Assembly (NCBI GenBank): GCA_023459875.1
Contig: JAEWRY010000002.1
Coordinates: 8,466-72,465 of the forward strand
DNA: 64,000 nt
DNA from: Bacillota bacterium
GTDB lineage: Bacteria; Bacillota; Clostridia; Oscillospirales; Oscillospiraceae
Reading direction: 5' to 3'
The notes below the pieces were generated by a model that worked only from the letters and a program-made list of their open reading frames with translations, searched no databases and was not told the DNA's origin. Positions within the stretch are counted from its first letter, which is position 1. Every line of letters starts with the position of its first letter. The translations under genes and the position numbers were made by a program. Shown here one piece after another: positions 7,961 to 16,761 of this stretch.

Positions 7961-8857
7961 TTATTTCTTCAGCAGGCCAGGCTCATGACCCGGATACACG
8001 TTTTGCCATTTGTTTTGAGCTAATATATGTAATAACTGAGAGGAGTCATACCACTCAAAGTAATCGGTGATCAAAGAATTTGTGATCCCCAGGCGGTCAT
8101 ACTTCAGGTTGGGATTGGCGGCAACCTTCAGGCCATTCAGGTCGGTCAGAGATGTGACCTGATCCGGGAAAACCGCGCACCAGAAGAGACCCACGTCTCC
8201 GGCAAGAACTTTCATCCCGGCGGCTGTTTCCACGGTTATGAGCTGTCCTCCCACACTGTGTCCGCCCGCTTCATACACGTTGATGCCCGGCAGGATTTCC
8301 GCGTCGCCGTCCACCATGAGAGTCTTCAGGTCTCTCATTTTATTTACTTGATTCGGATCGTAATCGGATCTTGAAAGCTGAATGGGCAGGGGGTCCAGGA
8401 GTCCTTCCCATTCAGACTTCTGAAAAACATGAACAGCCTTGGGGAAAAGCTGGCACCCTCCTGCATGGTCGTAATGCAGATGCGTGTAGATTACCATCTC
8501 GATCATATCGGGAGTAACCCCGTTGTCCTTAAGCGCTTTTTTGACAAGGGCCAGGCTTCCTTCTTTACAGCTCCACGCCAGTTTGCCGAAAGCTTCGTCA
8601 ACGCCTGTATCGACAAGAACATAGCGGTTGCCCGATTTAAGCAGGAAACCAAGGAAGGGAAACTCCACTTGTTCTTTCACTGTGGAATTAGGCAGCAAAA
8701 CCGAAAAGTTAGCCACTTTGCAGACTCCGTACTGTAAAACGCTTATTTGCCATTGCGTTTCCTGCGACGACTTCTCTGCGCCGGCCAGAACGGCGCCGGA
8801 CAGGCATGTGATGAGTAAAACCGTAACCAACAGGATTGGGAGTATTTTTTTCTTCAT
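7961..8857 (-). CDS. secreted metallo-beta-lactamase-fold hydrolase (lactonase-like)
   Basis: 298 aa. An N-terminal signal peptide is visible (KKK, hydrophobic core to about residue 22, AxA-type site near GAVLAGA). The mature part is an MBL fold with the metal motif THLHYDHAGG (HxHxDH), an upstream LVDTGVD, a later EAGGHSVGGQ (third His), LAGDVG (bridging Asp) and the C-terminal VYPGHEPG. This pattern is that of the N-acyl-homoserine-lactonase/lactonase group, so it probably hydrolyses an ester or lactone outside the cell. AAGGAGGTAGTC precedes the ATG. A sigma-54 promoter lies about 250 bases upstream, next to a sigma-54 activator gene. The real substrate is unknown. Confidence 0.85.
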   Translation of the reverse strand: MKKKILPILLVTVLLITCLSGAVLAGAEKSSQETQWQISVLQYGVCKVANFSVLLPNSTVKEQVEFPFLGFLLKSGNRYVLVDTGVDEAFGKLAWSCKEGSLALVKKALKDNGVTPDMIEMVIYTHLHYDHAGGCQLFPKAVHVFQKSEWEGLLDPLPIQLSRSDYDPNQVNKMRDLKTLMVDGDAEILPGINVYEAGGHSVGGQLITVETAAGMKVLAGDVGLFWCAVFPDQVTSLTDLNGLKVAANPNLKYDRLGITNSLITDYFEWYDSSQLLHILAQNKWQNVYPGHEPGLLKK

Positions 8858-9104
8858 TTTAAGACTACCTCCTTATTCTCTTCTTTGTCTTTTAACTATC
8901 ATTTCCATCAGCCGTTTAGAATTTAAATATGTCTTACTCCCGCCGTCAGCTCCTTTCCGCCAGTTTTGTTCTTTTGTCCGGGAACACACTGATTGAACCG
9001 AAAATGCCCCAAAGGGCGGATGCGCGAGAACCGTTGTTTTTATGAGACGCTCAGAGCATTCCTTCCTATGCTTTTTTTGCTTATCTCACATCTATTCATA
9101 AAGA

Positions 9105-9120
9105 TGCAAACCGCATGCCA
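9105..9120 (-). promoter_or_regulatory. sigma-54 (-24/-12) promoter
   Basis: On the minus strand the sequence reads TGGCATG-CGGT-TTGCA: GG and GC separated by exactly 10 bases, matching the consensus TGGCACR-N4-TTGCW at all but one position. It points leftward to the secreted MBL gene (start 8857), giving a leader of about 235 bases. Confidence 0.8.
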
Positions 9121-9234
9121 ATTGTAAAAATATGTTAGCTCCTTGCGCTGCAACGATTCTAATTAACCAAAATACTCCGGTTGAACGAAACGTTACGCAC
9201 TCTTGCCAACTTGTCCGGAAAACCAATAAAAAAC

Positions 9235-9274
9235 CCTGTAACACTTCGTTGCGGGCATAACAAAGCGTTACAGG
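9235..9274. promoter_or_regulatory. inverted repeat, candidate activator (enhancer) site
   Basis: CCTGTAAC (9235-9242) and GTTACAGG (9267-9274) with inner CTTCGTT/AACAAAG pairing. It lies about 115-155 bases upstream of the -24/-12 promoter, the usual distance for a bacterial enhancer-binding protein site. It could alternatively be the terminator of the activator gene. Confidence 0.5.
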
Positions 9275-9349
9275 CATTTCATTCAATGATAGGCAATTTG
9301 CGCGGCGCTCCCGCGCGAATTATCCGAAGCGTAGTTGATTCAGCATACA

Positions 9350-10381
9350 TTATTTGGGTTTTACCTTATTTTTCAGAATCCTATCCATAATACGATAGAG
9401 CCGCGGGCGCGAAATGTTCAGAATCTGCGCTGTTTTAGTCATGTTATGAGAAGTACTCTCCAGGAGCGAAGAAACCACGTCCCGCTCCAGAGATTCAATC
9501 ATTTCGTCCAGCCCCTGGCTGTCTTGATCCGCCATAATCACGGCGCTTCGGAAAATATTGGCCGGAAGATCCTGTATCTCAATGGTGTCGGAATCCGTCA
9601 TGAAATACATTTTCTCAACAACATTTGAAAATTCCCGGATGTTTCCCGGCCAGCCATACTGCTTGAGGAAGCCGAGCACTTTAGGAGAGATAAGTTTGGC
9701 GTTCCCGTGTTCGCGGCGCAGCAGCTCCATGTAATGCTGCAACAGTTCTTCAATATCCTCCGGACGCTCGCGCAGGGGAGGCACCCGTATGCTGAGAATA
9801 TTGAGCCGGTAGTAGAGATCTTCCCGAAAGGCTCCTTCCCGGACCATATTTTCCAGGTTTCGGTTTGTGGCTGCCAGCACCCGCACGTCCACAGGGACGG
9901 TGTCGCTGCCGCCAACCCGTGAGATTTCTTTTTCCTGAAGTACGCGCAGGAGCTTGGCCTGCATAAATAGCGGCAGTTCCCCAATCTCATCCAGAAACAG
10001 AGTGCCGCGGCTGGCCAGCTCAAATTTCCCCGCCGCTCCGCCGCGTCTGGCACCGGTAAAAGCTCCGTCGTCATAGCCGAACAGCTCCGATTCGCACAGG
10101 CTGCCCGGGATGGCGGCGCAGTCGACCCGCACGAAGGGGAACGGGCCTCTCGGGCTGCAATTATGGATGGAGTGGGCGACAAGCTCTTTGCCTGTACCGC
10201 TCTCCCCGTGGATTAGAACCGTTGATTTGCTGCAGGCAACCTTGCAGATGTCGTTTTTCATTTTTATGATAGCGGGACTGCTCCCAAGAATGGCATCAAT
10301 GGAATACCGGGCTAAACCCGTGGTATCATTCTGAGGAGATTCGACCTCGGAAGCTGCCGGCGCGGATTTCTTTTTCGCCAT
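9350..10381 (-). CDS. sigma-54-dependent activator without sensor domain
   Basis: 343 aa bacterial enhancer-binding protein. The AAA+ domain (about residues 25-255) has Walker A GESGTGKE (59-66), the sigma-54 contact loop GAFTGA (106-111), Walker B GTLFLDE (126-132) and the R-finger region; the C-terminus is a Fis-type helix-turn-helix (MTKTAQILNISRPRLYRIM). Only about 25 residues precede the AAA+ domain, so no receiver, PAS or GAF sensor is present, as in PspF. ATG 10381 is preceded by GGGGGAGGG; the longer upstream reading has no such site. It is the last gene of the leftward TRAP-SDR-thiolase operon. Its natural target is the sigma-54 promoter at 9105-9120. Confidence 0.9.
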   Translation of the reverse strand: MAKKKSAPAASEVESPQNDTTGLARYSIDAILGSSPAIIKMKNDICKVACSKSTVLIHGESGTGKELVAHSIHNCSPRGPFPFVRVDCAAIPGSLCESELFGYDDGAFTGARRGGAAGKFELASRGTLFLDEIGELPLFMQAKLLRVLQEKEISRVGGSDTVPVDVRVLAATNRNLENMVREGAFREDLYYRLNILSIRVPPLRERPEDIEELLQHYMELLRREHGNAKLISPKVLGFLKQYGWPGNIREFSNVVEKMYFMTDSDTIEIQDLPANIFRSAVIMADQDSQGLDEMIESLERDVVSSLLESTSHNMTKTAQILNISRPRLYRIMDRILKNKVKPK

Positions 10382-10506
10382 TTCACCCTCCCCCTGTCCG
10401 TCATAAAGGATATCAAAACAGGTATCTGCACAGAAACAGCGTGAAGGACGACCCAAGCAGGTTTTCCTTTACGCTGTTTCGCCGCACTCATAGCTGCATG
10501 AATCAA

Positions 10507-11700
10507 TTAATACGTTTCAACCCAGACGGCGTCGCCCTGGGCCATGCCGGAGCAGATGGCGCACACGCCGCTTTTTCGGCCAGAACGGCGCAGCTCATAA
10601 ATGAGAGTCATGAGGATGCGGGCTCCGGTGGCGCCGATCGGGTGGCCCACGGCCACCGCTCCCCCGTTTATGTTAACCTTCTCGTCCATGGTTTTTTTGT
10701 CCATACCGAGAATCCCCAGGCAGCTGACCAACGGCACGGCGGCAAAAGCCTCGTTGATCTCCATAACATCAAAATCGGAAAGCTTAAGGCCGTTTTTCTC
10801 CATCAGCTTTCGGATGGCAAGGCCGGGAACGGTCGCGATATAGCGGGACTCCCGGGATACCTGGGCGTAGTCCCTGATTACCGCGAGAATCGGGGCTCCA
10901 AGCTCCAACGCTTTCTCCCGGGACATGACCACCACCGCAGACGCGCCGTCATTGGTGCCGGGCGCGTTGCCCGCGGTGACGGTACCGTCCTTCTGAAACA
11001 GGGGGGGCAGTGCCGAGAGCGTTTCCATGCTCGTGTCCGGCCTGGGGGCTTCATCCCTCGCAATTGTCTTAGCCCCGCTTTTTGTTTTGATTGCAACGGG
11101 AAAACGTTCCTCGTCGAAAACGCCCTTTTCTTCCCCGGCGGCCCAGCGCCGCTGGCTGCGGCAGGCCCAGGCGTCCTGCATTTGGCGGGTCACGCCGTAT
11201 TCCCCCGCCACCGTGCCGCCGATGACCGCCATATGCACGTCGTTTTCCGGACACCACAGGCCGTCCAGCACCATGGCGTCCTTCATCTTCACGTCGTTCA
11301 TGCGAGAACCCCAGCGCATATTGGCTGTCACATACGGAATGTTGCTCATGCTCTCCATCCCGCCGGCGACGATAATGTCCGCGTCGCCCGCCTTGATGAT
11401 CTGAGTTGCCAGCGTTACCGCTTTCAGCGCCGAGCCGCACACCTTATTGATAGTGACCACGGGCACCTCATGGGGAATTCCACCCCTTACCGACGCCTGA
11501 CGGCCCGGAATCTGTCCCTGCCCGGCCGGAACCACCATGCCCATGATGACCTCGTCCACTTGGCGACCCTCAATACCTGCGCGGCGGAGCGCCTCCCCGA
11601 TGGCGAGACCCCCCAGCTCCACCGCTTTTATATCCTTCAGCGCGCCGCCGAACTTTCCGAAGGGCGTCCGGGCGGCGCTCACAATCACAACTTCTTTCAT
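10507..11700 (-). CDS. thiolase (acetyl-CoA C-acetyltransferase family)
   Basis: 397 aa degradative/biosynthetic thiolase. Catalytic signatures are NKVCGSALKAV (nucleophile Cys near residue 88), GGAVAVGHPIGATGARI (His) and ICSGMAQGDA (second Cys, in a less common sequence than the usual CIGGG). ATG 11700 follows GAGGAAAG; the upstream SDR stop lies at 11712. It probably cleaves a beta-ketoacyl-CoA made by the neighbouring SDR, or condenses acetyl-CoA. Chain specificity cannot be read from sequence. Confidence 0.92.
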   Translation of the reverse strand: MKEVVIVSAARTPFGKFGGALKDIKAVELGGLAIGEALRRAGIEGRQVDEVIMGMVVPAGQGQIPGRQASVRGGIPHEVPVVTINKVCGSALKAVTLATQIIKAGDADIIVAGGMESMSNIPYVTANMRWGSRMNDVKMKDAMVLDGLWCPENDVHMAVIGGTVAGEYGVTRQMQDAWACRSQRRWAAGEEKGVFDEERFPVAIKTKSGAKTIARDEAPRPDTSMETLSALPPLFQKDGTVTAGNAPGTNDGASAVVVMSREKALELGAPILAVIRDYAQVSRESRYIATVPGLAIRKLMEKNGLKLSDFDVMEINEAFAAVPLVSCLGILGMDKKTMDEKVNINGGAVAVGHPIGATGARILMTLIYELRRSGRKSGVCAICSGMAQGDAVWVETY

Positions 11701-11711
11701 CCTTTCTTTCC

Positions 11712-12473
11712 TCACATTGCAAAGCCGCCGTCAATGCGCAGAACCTCGCCAGTTATGTACTTCGCGTCGTCGGAGGCTAGAAACATGACGGCGCCCGCGA
11801 TATCCTCCGCCTCGCCTAGATGTCCCATGGGAATGGAGGGCAGAACGGTTTTTTCCCTGATTTTATCGGGGACATCGCGGATAATGCCGGTATCGATATA
11901 GCCGGGCGCGACGCAGTTCACCGTGATGTTCTTTGAAGCGACTTCCCGGGCGACCGTCTTCATCATGCCGATGAGTCCGGCCTTGCTGGCGCTATACGCA
12001 ACCGTGCCGGCTGCTCCAGTGAGGCCAACCACCGAGCTGATGTTCACGATGCGGCCGTACCGGCGCTCACTCATATAGGGCAGCACCGCCTTAATGCAGT
12101 GAAAGGCGCCTGTCAGGTTAATGTCGATCACCTTGCGCCAGGATTCCTCGGGATACTTCCAGGTGAAAGCGTTGATGGAGATGCCCGCGTTGTTGACGAG
12201 CACATCCAGCCGCCCGTAATCGGACATGATCTTTTCGATCATCAGGAACACTTCGTTTTCCTTGCTGACGTCCGCGGCGTAAATGCAGTGCTTCCCCCCG
12301 TATTCGGCGGCAAGGGAATCGGAAAGGGCCTGCGCCTCTTCTTCGAGAGACCCGATGTTAATGTAATTGATGGCGACCGACGCGCCCTCGGACGCGAATT
12401 TTCGCGCCTGCACGGCGCCCAGCCCTCCGCCCGCTCCGGTAATCAATACGACCCGGTTTTCAAAACGTTTCAT
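11712..12473 (-). CDS. SDR family oxidoreductase (FabG-like)
   Basis: 253 aa classical short-chain dehydrogenase. N-terminal nucleotide site TGAGGGLGAVQ (residues 11-21), NNAGIS, catalytic Ser in VNISSVVG, YSASKAG (Tyr-x3-Lys), and the C-terminal TGEVLRIDGG. Best match by pattern is 3-oxoacyl reductase/3-hydroxyacyl dehydrogenase. It lies between dctM and the thiolase, so oxidation of a hydroxyacyl group before thiolysis is likely. Confidence 0.9.
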   Translation of the reverse strand: MKRFENRVVLITGAGGGLGAVQARKFASEGASVAINYINIGSLEEEAQALSDSLAAEYGGKHCIYAADVSKENEVFLMIEKIMSDYGRLDVLVNNAGISINAFTWKYPEESWRKVIDINLTGAFHCIKAVLPYMSERRYGRIVNISSVVGLTGAAGTVAYSASKAGLIGMMKTVAREVASKNITVNCVAPGYIDTGIIRDVPDKIREKTVLPSIPMGHLGEAEDIAGAVMFLASDDAKYITGEVLRIDGGFAM

Positions 12474-12489
12474 CGAATGATCTCCTGCC

Positions 12490-13806
12490 TTATATCCGCC
12501 CCAGGATCCGGGGCAGAAAGTCTATGATCGCGGGTATGTAGGTGATAATAAGAAGTACGATAATTGTTGAAACCATGAAAGGAATCGCTTTTTTCGCAAT
12601 TCTGAACACCGGTTCTCCGGTAATGGCGGAGGCCATATACAGGTCCAGTCCGAAGGGCGGGGTCAGGGTGCCGATGACGAGGTTCACGCACATGATGATG
12701 CCGAACTGCAGCGGGGTAATACCGCACTGCTGAGCCAGAGGCAGCATGATAGGCGTGAAGATGACGATGCAGGCGCAGGCTTCCATGAAGCAGCCGGCGA
12801 TGAGCAGGATCACGTTGATGGCCAGCATGATGAGGATGGGATTGGTGGTAAGGCCCAGAATGCCGCTGCAGACCTTCTGGGGAATCATGTTCAATGTCAA
12901 GACGTTACCGAATACGGTGGAGAGGCCGAGCAGGATCATGAGGCCGCCCATGGTGCTCACCGTTACGCGGAAGGCATCCAGCACATCTTTAATCGTCATG
13001 TCCCGGGATACGAAGAAGCTGATGATAAGGACATAGACGCAGGAGACGACCGCCGCCTCGGAGGGAGTCACGATTCCCGCGTAAATACCGCCCAGCACGA
13101 TGACGGGCATCAGGAGGGACCATTTGCTGTCCCAGAGTACCGCCAGCTTTTCCTTCGCGGTGTACCTTCCCTTGTGAGCGGCGACCAGCGTGGATTTTTT
13201 GTTGAAGTCAATGTTGTTGTGCTTATTCTTGGTAATCTCCAGCGCGATGACCATGGAAATGGAGAGAAGAATGCCGGGAATAAATCCGGCTGTAAACAGA
13301 TTGGAGATGGAGGTGTTCGTCTGCACGCCGTAGACGCACATGATAATGCTGGGTGGGATGATGGGGCCTACGATGGCGCCGGAAGCGATGATCGCGCAGG
13401 CGTAGGGGGTGGAATAGCCCTCGTCGGTCATCATGGGGATGCACAGGGGGCCCAGAGCCGCGACGGTGGCGGTGGCGGAGCCGGAGAGCGCGGCGAAAAA
13501 CGCGCAGGCCACGATGGTTGAGATGGCGATTGCATCCTTGCGGTCTCCGAAGAAGGCTTTGGCAACGTTTAATAGCTTCGCCGCGATGCTGCCCCGGGTC
13601 ATGATATTGCCCGCAAGGATAAAGAAGGGCACCGCCAGCAGGGTAAACGAGTTGAGGGTCTTCACGCTGGAACTTACAATGAGCTGGGCGTTCACGCCGG
13701 CGGTAGCCAAACCGTAAGCGCAGGCGATACCCACCGCGATGGGAACGGGTAATTTGATCACCAGCAGGATCAGGAAAATGACGATGATGAGCCAGCTGCC
13801 GTCCAT
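12490..13806 (-). CDS. dctM: TRAP transporter large permease (DctM)
   Basis: 438 aa, about 11-12 hydrophobic helices, with the DctM signatures VPFFILAGNIMTRG, FFAALSGSATATVAALG and IPPSIIMCVYGV, and near the C-terminus NLVIGTLTPPFGLDL. ATG 13806 is chosen because it starts the hydrophobic part and lies 4 bases from the end of dctQ; the longer frame adds a basic unrelated leader. Imports an organic acid with Na+, together with DctQ and DctP. Confidence 0.92.
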   Translation of the reverse strand: MDGSWLIIVIFLILLVIKLPVPIAVGIACAYGLATAGVNAQLIVSSSVKTLNSFTLLAVPFFILAGNIMTRGSIAAKLLNVAKAFFGDRKDAIAISTIVACAFFAALSGSATATVAALGPLCIPMMTDEGYSTPYACAIIASGAIVGPIIPPSIIMCVYGVQTNTSISNLFTAGFIPGILLSISMVIALEITKNKHNNIDFNKKSTLVAAHKGRYTAKEKLAVLWDSKWSLLMPVIVLGGIYAGIVTPSEAAVVSCVYVLIISFFVSRDMTIKDVLDAFRVTVSTMGGLMILLGLSTVFGNVLTLNMIPQKVCSGILGLTTNPILIMLAINVILLIAGCFMEACACIVIFTPIMLPLAQQCGITPLQFGIIMCVNLVIGTLTPPFGLDLYMASAITGEPVFRIAKKAIPFMVSTIIVLLIITYIPAIIDFLPRILGRI

Positions 13807-13810
13807 ACGC

Positions 13811-14329
13811 CTATTCCCCCTTTCCTTCTGTCCCGCCGCCGGCTTCCGTGTCCGGCTTCTTTGGGAAATAGTCGATGAACGTTTTCTGGACAAGGCGGAT
13901 TGCCATGATCACACAGCCCACCGGGATGGCAGCATAAACCAGATTCATGGGGATGGACAGTGCCGCGCTGTGCTCCATGGTAAAGGAGACGACCTGCCAG
14001 CCCTGCTTGGCAAAATAAACGCAGAAGCCCAGCCAGATCACCGTAACCACCAGTCTCAGGTATTTTTTCATAACCGGGAATTTCGTCTCCAGGCCGGTCA
14101 GCAGATCCACATAGAGGTGGCCGCCGTTCATCACCGCATAACCGGTGGACAGCATGGAGATCCATACAAAGGAGTAACGGCACACCTCCTCCGACCAGGT
14201 GAGGGAATCATTCAGAAAATAACGGAAAATAACGCCCAGCGTGGCCACGACGATGGTTAAGGCAAGCAGGACATCGCATATGTAGAGCTCAATATTGCTC
14301 AGAAAGTGCAGCAGCTTTTTGGCATTCAT
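13811..14329 (-). CDS. dctQ: TRAP transporter small permease (DctQ)
   Basis: 172 aa with four hydrophobic helices; the DctQ motif FRYFLNDSLTWSEEVCRYSFVWISMLSTG is clear. ATG 14329 gives the normal DctQ N-terminus; the longer reading upstream crosses a stem-loop and is not protein-like. It lies between dctP and dctM in the usual P-Q-M order. Confidence 0.9.
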   Translation of the reverse strand: MNAKKLLHFLSNIELYICDVLLALTIVVATLGVIFRYFLNDSLTWSEEVCRYSFVWISMLSTGYAVMNGGHLYVDLLTGLETKFPVMKKYLRLVVTVIWLGFCVYFAKQGWQVVSFTMEHSAALSIPMNLVYAAIPVGCVIMAIRLVQKTFIDYFPKKPDTEAGGGTEGKGE

Positions 14330-14394
14330 CTGCAAGACTCCATTCTGCCGGCAGGTACCGGCTTGGAATATATATCTGTAAAGACTTGCTGTTT

Positions 14395-14427
14395 CATCCG
14401 GCCGCCGGGTTCCCCGGCGGCCGGATG
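14395..14427 (-). terminator. dctP-dctQ intercistronic stem-loop
   Basis: Perfect 15-base GC-rich arms CATCCGGCCGCCGGG (14395-14409) and CCCGGCGGCCGGATG (14413-14427) with a 3-base loop and no T-run. It probably lets more receptor than permease accumulate, by partial termination or mRNA protection. Confidence 0.7.
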
Positions 14428-14462
14428 TGGAACTGTTCTTATCGAGCCGAGGAAACGCGCGG

Positions 14463-15548
14463 TTATTTCTTAAGGATTTCGGCCATTTCCTTATCCAGTT
14501 TGGCAATAAAGTCCGGGATTTCGGCGCGGCGCTCTTCAACATAAGGCTTCACGGCCTCCTGCAGCGCGGCCATAAAGGTCTCGTCGGGCTTTATAACCTT
14601 GACGCCGGCCGCTTCCATCTTGGTGTCCAGGGAGTCGCGGAACTCAACTTCTCCTTCTCGGGCGTCCTTTACCATGACGCCGGCGCCGTCCAGCACGATC
14701 TGCTGGAGGTCGGCGGGCAGGCTGTTATAGAAGTCGCTGTTGATGCCGAAACCGAAAATCAACAGGAAAGCGTTCAGATCGGTGTGGTATTTGCACAGTT
14801 CGGTAAACTTATACTGCACAATGGCGCTCTTGGAGGTGAACACGCCGTCGATGACGCCCTGCTGGATGGAGGTGTAAATTTCGCCGAAACTCATGGGGGT
14901 GGGAGTGCCGCCCCAAAGCTTAATGGGCTCCGTATACGGCTTTGACTCGGGTGTGCGGATTCTCAGGCCCTTAAAGTCGTCCATGCTCTCAATGGAATGC
15001 TTGGCGTTGCTCACGGTAGCGCAGCCGCCGTTGACACAGCCGAGAATTTTGATGTGGGCCGTGGTCTCCAGCTTTTCATAGAGGTCCTGCCAACACGCGG
15101 CGTTATCCAGAACCGCGTAGCAGTTATCCACATCTGTGCCGTAGTAATAGGGAATGGACGTGCTCTCCCAGGATTTGTCGCCGATGAAGGTCCCGACCAT
15201 GGTAAAGTCCGAGTTCGCCATCTGGACGGAGTTGGAGGAGAGAAGCTGGAGCCCGTCGGAGTCGCCGCTCACGATGGAGGCGTTGGCGAAAATCTGTACC
15301 TCAATGCGGCCATTACTCTCTTTTTCCACATAATCCTTAAAGGCTTCGTAGCAATTGACCATATAGTGGCCGTCGGCATAGGCCGAGGCGATCTTGATGA
15401 CATAGGTTTTTTCGGGAGTGGGGCTGGAACTGGCTTGAGCGGAGCTGCTGGGGGCGCTGGAGGTGCTTGAGCTTCCGGTGCCGCAGCCCGCAAGCAGGGC
15501 GAATGCCATGACAAAAACCAAAATGAGCGCGATACTTCTTTTCTTCAT
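14463..15548 (-). CDS. dctP: TRAP transporter solute receptor (DctP), lipoprotein
   Basis: 361 aa. A lipoprotein signal (KKRSIALILVFVMAFALLAGC, lipobox LLAGC) is followed by a Ser/Ala/Pro-rich linker and the DctP fold. The carboxylate-binding region shows LRIRTPESKPYTEPIKLWGGTP..FGEIYTSIQQGVIDG, including the Arg that normally salt-bridges a substrate carboxylate. First gene of the leftward operon and preceded by the promoter/operator at 15752-15794. Ligand: an organic acid, identity unknown. Confidence 0.92.
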   Translation of the reverse strand: MKKRSIALILVFVMAFALLAGCGTGSSSTSSAPSSSAQASSSPTPEKTYVIKIASAYADGHYMVNCYEAFKDYVEKESNGRIEVQIFANASIVSGDSDGLQLLSSNSVQMANSDFTMVGTFIGDKSWESTSIPYYYGTDVDNCYAVLDNAACWQDLYEKLETTAHIKILGCVNGGCATVSNAKHSIESMDDFKGLRIRTPESKPYTEPIKLWGGTPTPMSFGEIYTSIQQGVIDGVFTSKSAIVQYKFTELCKYHTDLNAFLLIFGFGINSDFYNSLPADLQQIVLDGAGVMVKDAREGEVEFRDSLDTKMEAAGVKVIKPDETFMAALQEAVKPYVEERRAEIPDFIAKLDKEMAEILKK

Positions 15549-15751
15549 ATTGAAAACCTCCTAAATATCACAAAATATTATTGATTCTGACCGCAGACCG
15601 CCATAAGCTCCGAAAGAGCCCGACGGCGGGATGCGGTTTGCAGAGGAGAAGTGTCGCTTTGGGGGATGTCCCGGACCGCACAGGTACACTAAACGTGTGA
15701 ATATGTACATATTGTCGAGTCCGGTGGCTTGACATGGCCCGTCTAATGAAC

Positions 15752-15794
15752 AGTTTGGCACATTTTTTTGGTTCTGTCAATATTTATGTTGACA
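15752..15794 (-). promoter_or_regulatory. dctP promoter with palindromic operator
   Basis: On the minus strand: TTGACA (15780-15775), 17-base spacer ending TGTGC, and CAAACT (15757-15752). The -35 is half of the inverted repeat TGTCAA-N8-TTGACA at 15775-15794. The same layout, with matching flanks, occurs at the other arm's promoter (16928-16970). Confidence 0.75.
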
Positions 15795-15868
15795 AATTAT
15801 AAAAAAAGAGTTATATTTAAAATTTAATACTTTCAATGATATTTTCAATGAAAATTTCATTGTAATTT
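15795..15868. promoter_or_regulatory. AT-rich upstream region shared by the two arm promoters
   Basis: Read on the minus strand it contains TCATTGA repeats and TTTAAATATAAC. The region before the other promoter (about 16868-16925) has the same elements in the same order, so the similarity reaches well beyond the operator. Confidence 0.6.
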
Positions 15869-15893
15869 ACCTTTTCAAATTCGGATAAAAAAC

Positions 15894-16087
15894 AGGACAG
15901 CCTGCCGAATCGTGCAGGCTGTCCTCAGGTTGTCGAAAAACCATGTTTTTCGACAAAACGACAAGATGGAGGCGGCTCTCTGGAGCCGCGCAGAGAGTGC
16001 CTAGTGGGAAGTGAATTCCCGCTAGGCACTGTTATTTAACCTTTTGCGGATTTCGGTCACGTAAGCGCAACGCAAAATCCGCAAAAG
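15894..16087. repeat. cluster of five tandem stem-loops
   Basis: Successive hairpins: AGGACAGCCTGC/GCAGGCTGTCCT (15894-15925), TTGTCGAAAAAC/GTTTTTCGACAA (15930-15956), GCGGCTC/GAGCCGC (about 15973-15989), AGTGCCTAGTGGGAA/TTCCCGCTAGGCACT (15996-16030) and CTTTTGCGGATTT/AAATCCGCAAAAG (16041-16087). No coding. The first hairpin could serve as terminator for tetR transcription; the whole looks like a structured dispersed element. Confidence 0.6.
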
Positions 16088-16107
16088 CTTTTCGCCAAGT
16101 TTGCCGG

Positions 16108-16761
16108 TTAATAGGGATCGAACACACCAAGGTTCACTGGCCTAACTTTCAAACCGGACAGGTAGTGAGAAATAAGCTGGTCGACAGCGGTGATAAGGTT
16201 AAAGCTGGTGTCGGCGTCTTCCCGCAGCAGGTATTCGAACACCGCGCCCCTAATCATGAGGGCGATATGGCCCACCGCCATGGTTTCATTGGTATCCGCG
16301 GGACACTCACCATCCTCTTTGGCCTCTTTAACCGCCTGGGTCAGAACCGTGTACAGAAGGCGGCGTCCGTTCGTAACCCACGAGCCCCGGTTCACGGTCG
16401 AGAGGATATTGGAATAGTGGTAGCGAAGCTGGGGCCTCTGCTCGTGCAGCATATGCAGCTCCGCGATATAGTGGCAGAACAAAATAATTTTGCGAAAGCC
16501 GCGCTTCCCTATGAGATGCCGGTCGTAGATCACCTGGTACTGCTCGCTGATCTGGCTGAAAAACACCTCGGTGATGATATCGGCCTTGTTCGAAAAGTAC
16601 TTATAGAAAAGCCCCATGGAGACATAGGCCTTGTTGCTGATGTCCTCAATCTGAACGTTTTCAAACCCTTTCTCATTGATGAGCTCAACCGCCGCGTTGA
16701 AGATCCTCTCGCGGGTCTCCATGGCCTGACGTTTCCGCTTTTTTAACGGCTCCTGTTCCAT
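16108..16761 (-). CDS. TetR family regulator
   Basis: 217 aa. The N-terminal helix-turn-helix (about residues 14-60) reads METRERIFNAAVELINEKGFENVQIEDISNKAYVSMGLFYKYFSNKADI, classical TetR. The C-terminal ligand/dimer domain is not diagnostic. It sits between two divergent operons that begin at almost identical promoter/operators, so it is the obvious repressor of both, probably induced by an acyl-CoA or the imported acid (inference). TATAAT at 16805-16800 on the minus strand may be its own -10. Confidence 0.9.
   Translation of the reverse strand: MEQEPLKKRKRQAMETRERIFNAAVELINEKGFENVQIEDISNKAYVSMGLFYKYFSNKADIITEVFFSQISEQYQVIYDRHLIGKRGFRKIILFCHYIAELHMLHEQRPQLRYHYSNILSTVNRGSWVTNGRRLLYTVLTQAVKEAKEDGECPADTNETMAVGHIALMIRGAVFEYLLREDADTSFNLITAVDQLISHYLSGLKVRPVNLGVFDPY

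Noticed and set aside
10441..11901. Very long (486-codon) + strand frame opposite the thiolase
   Set aside because: Composition rich in Arg/His/Gly/Pro and no domain; it is the antisense shadow of a certain thiolase gene.
15734..15775. Sigma-54 promoter near TTGGCACATTTTTTTGG before dctP
   Set aside because: There is GG but no GC at the required 10-base spacing, and it points away from the gene.
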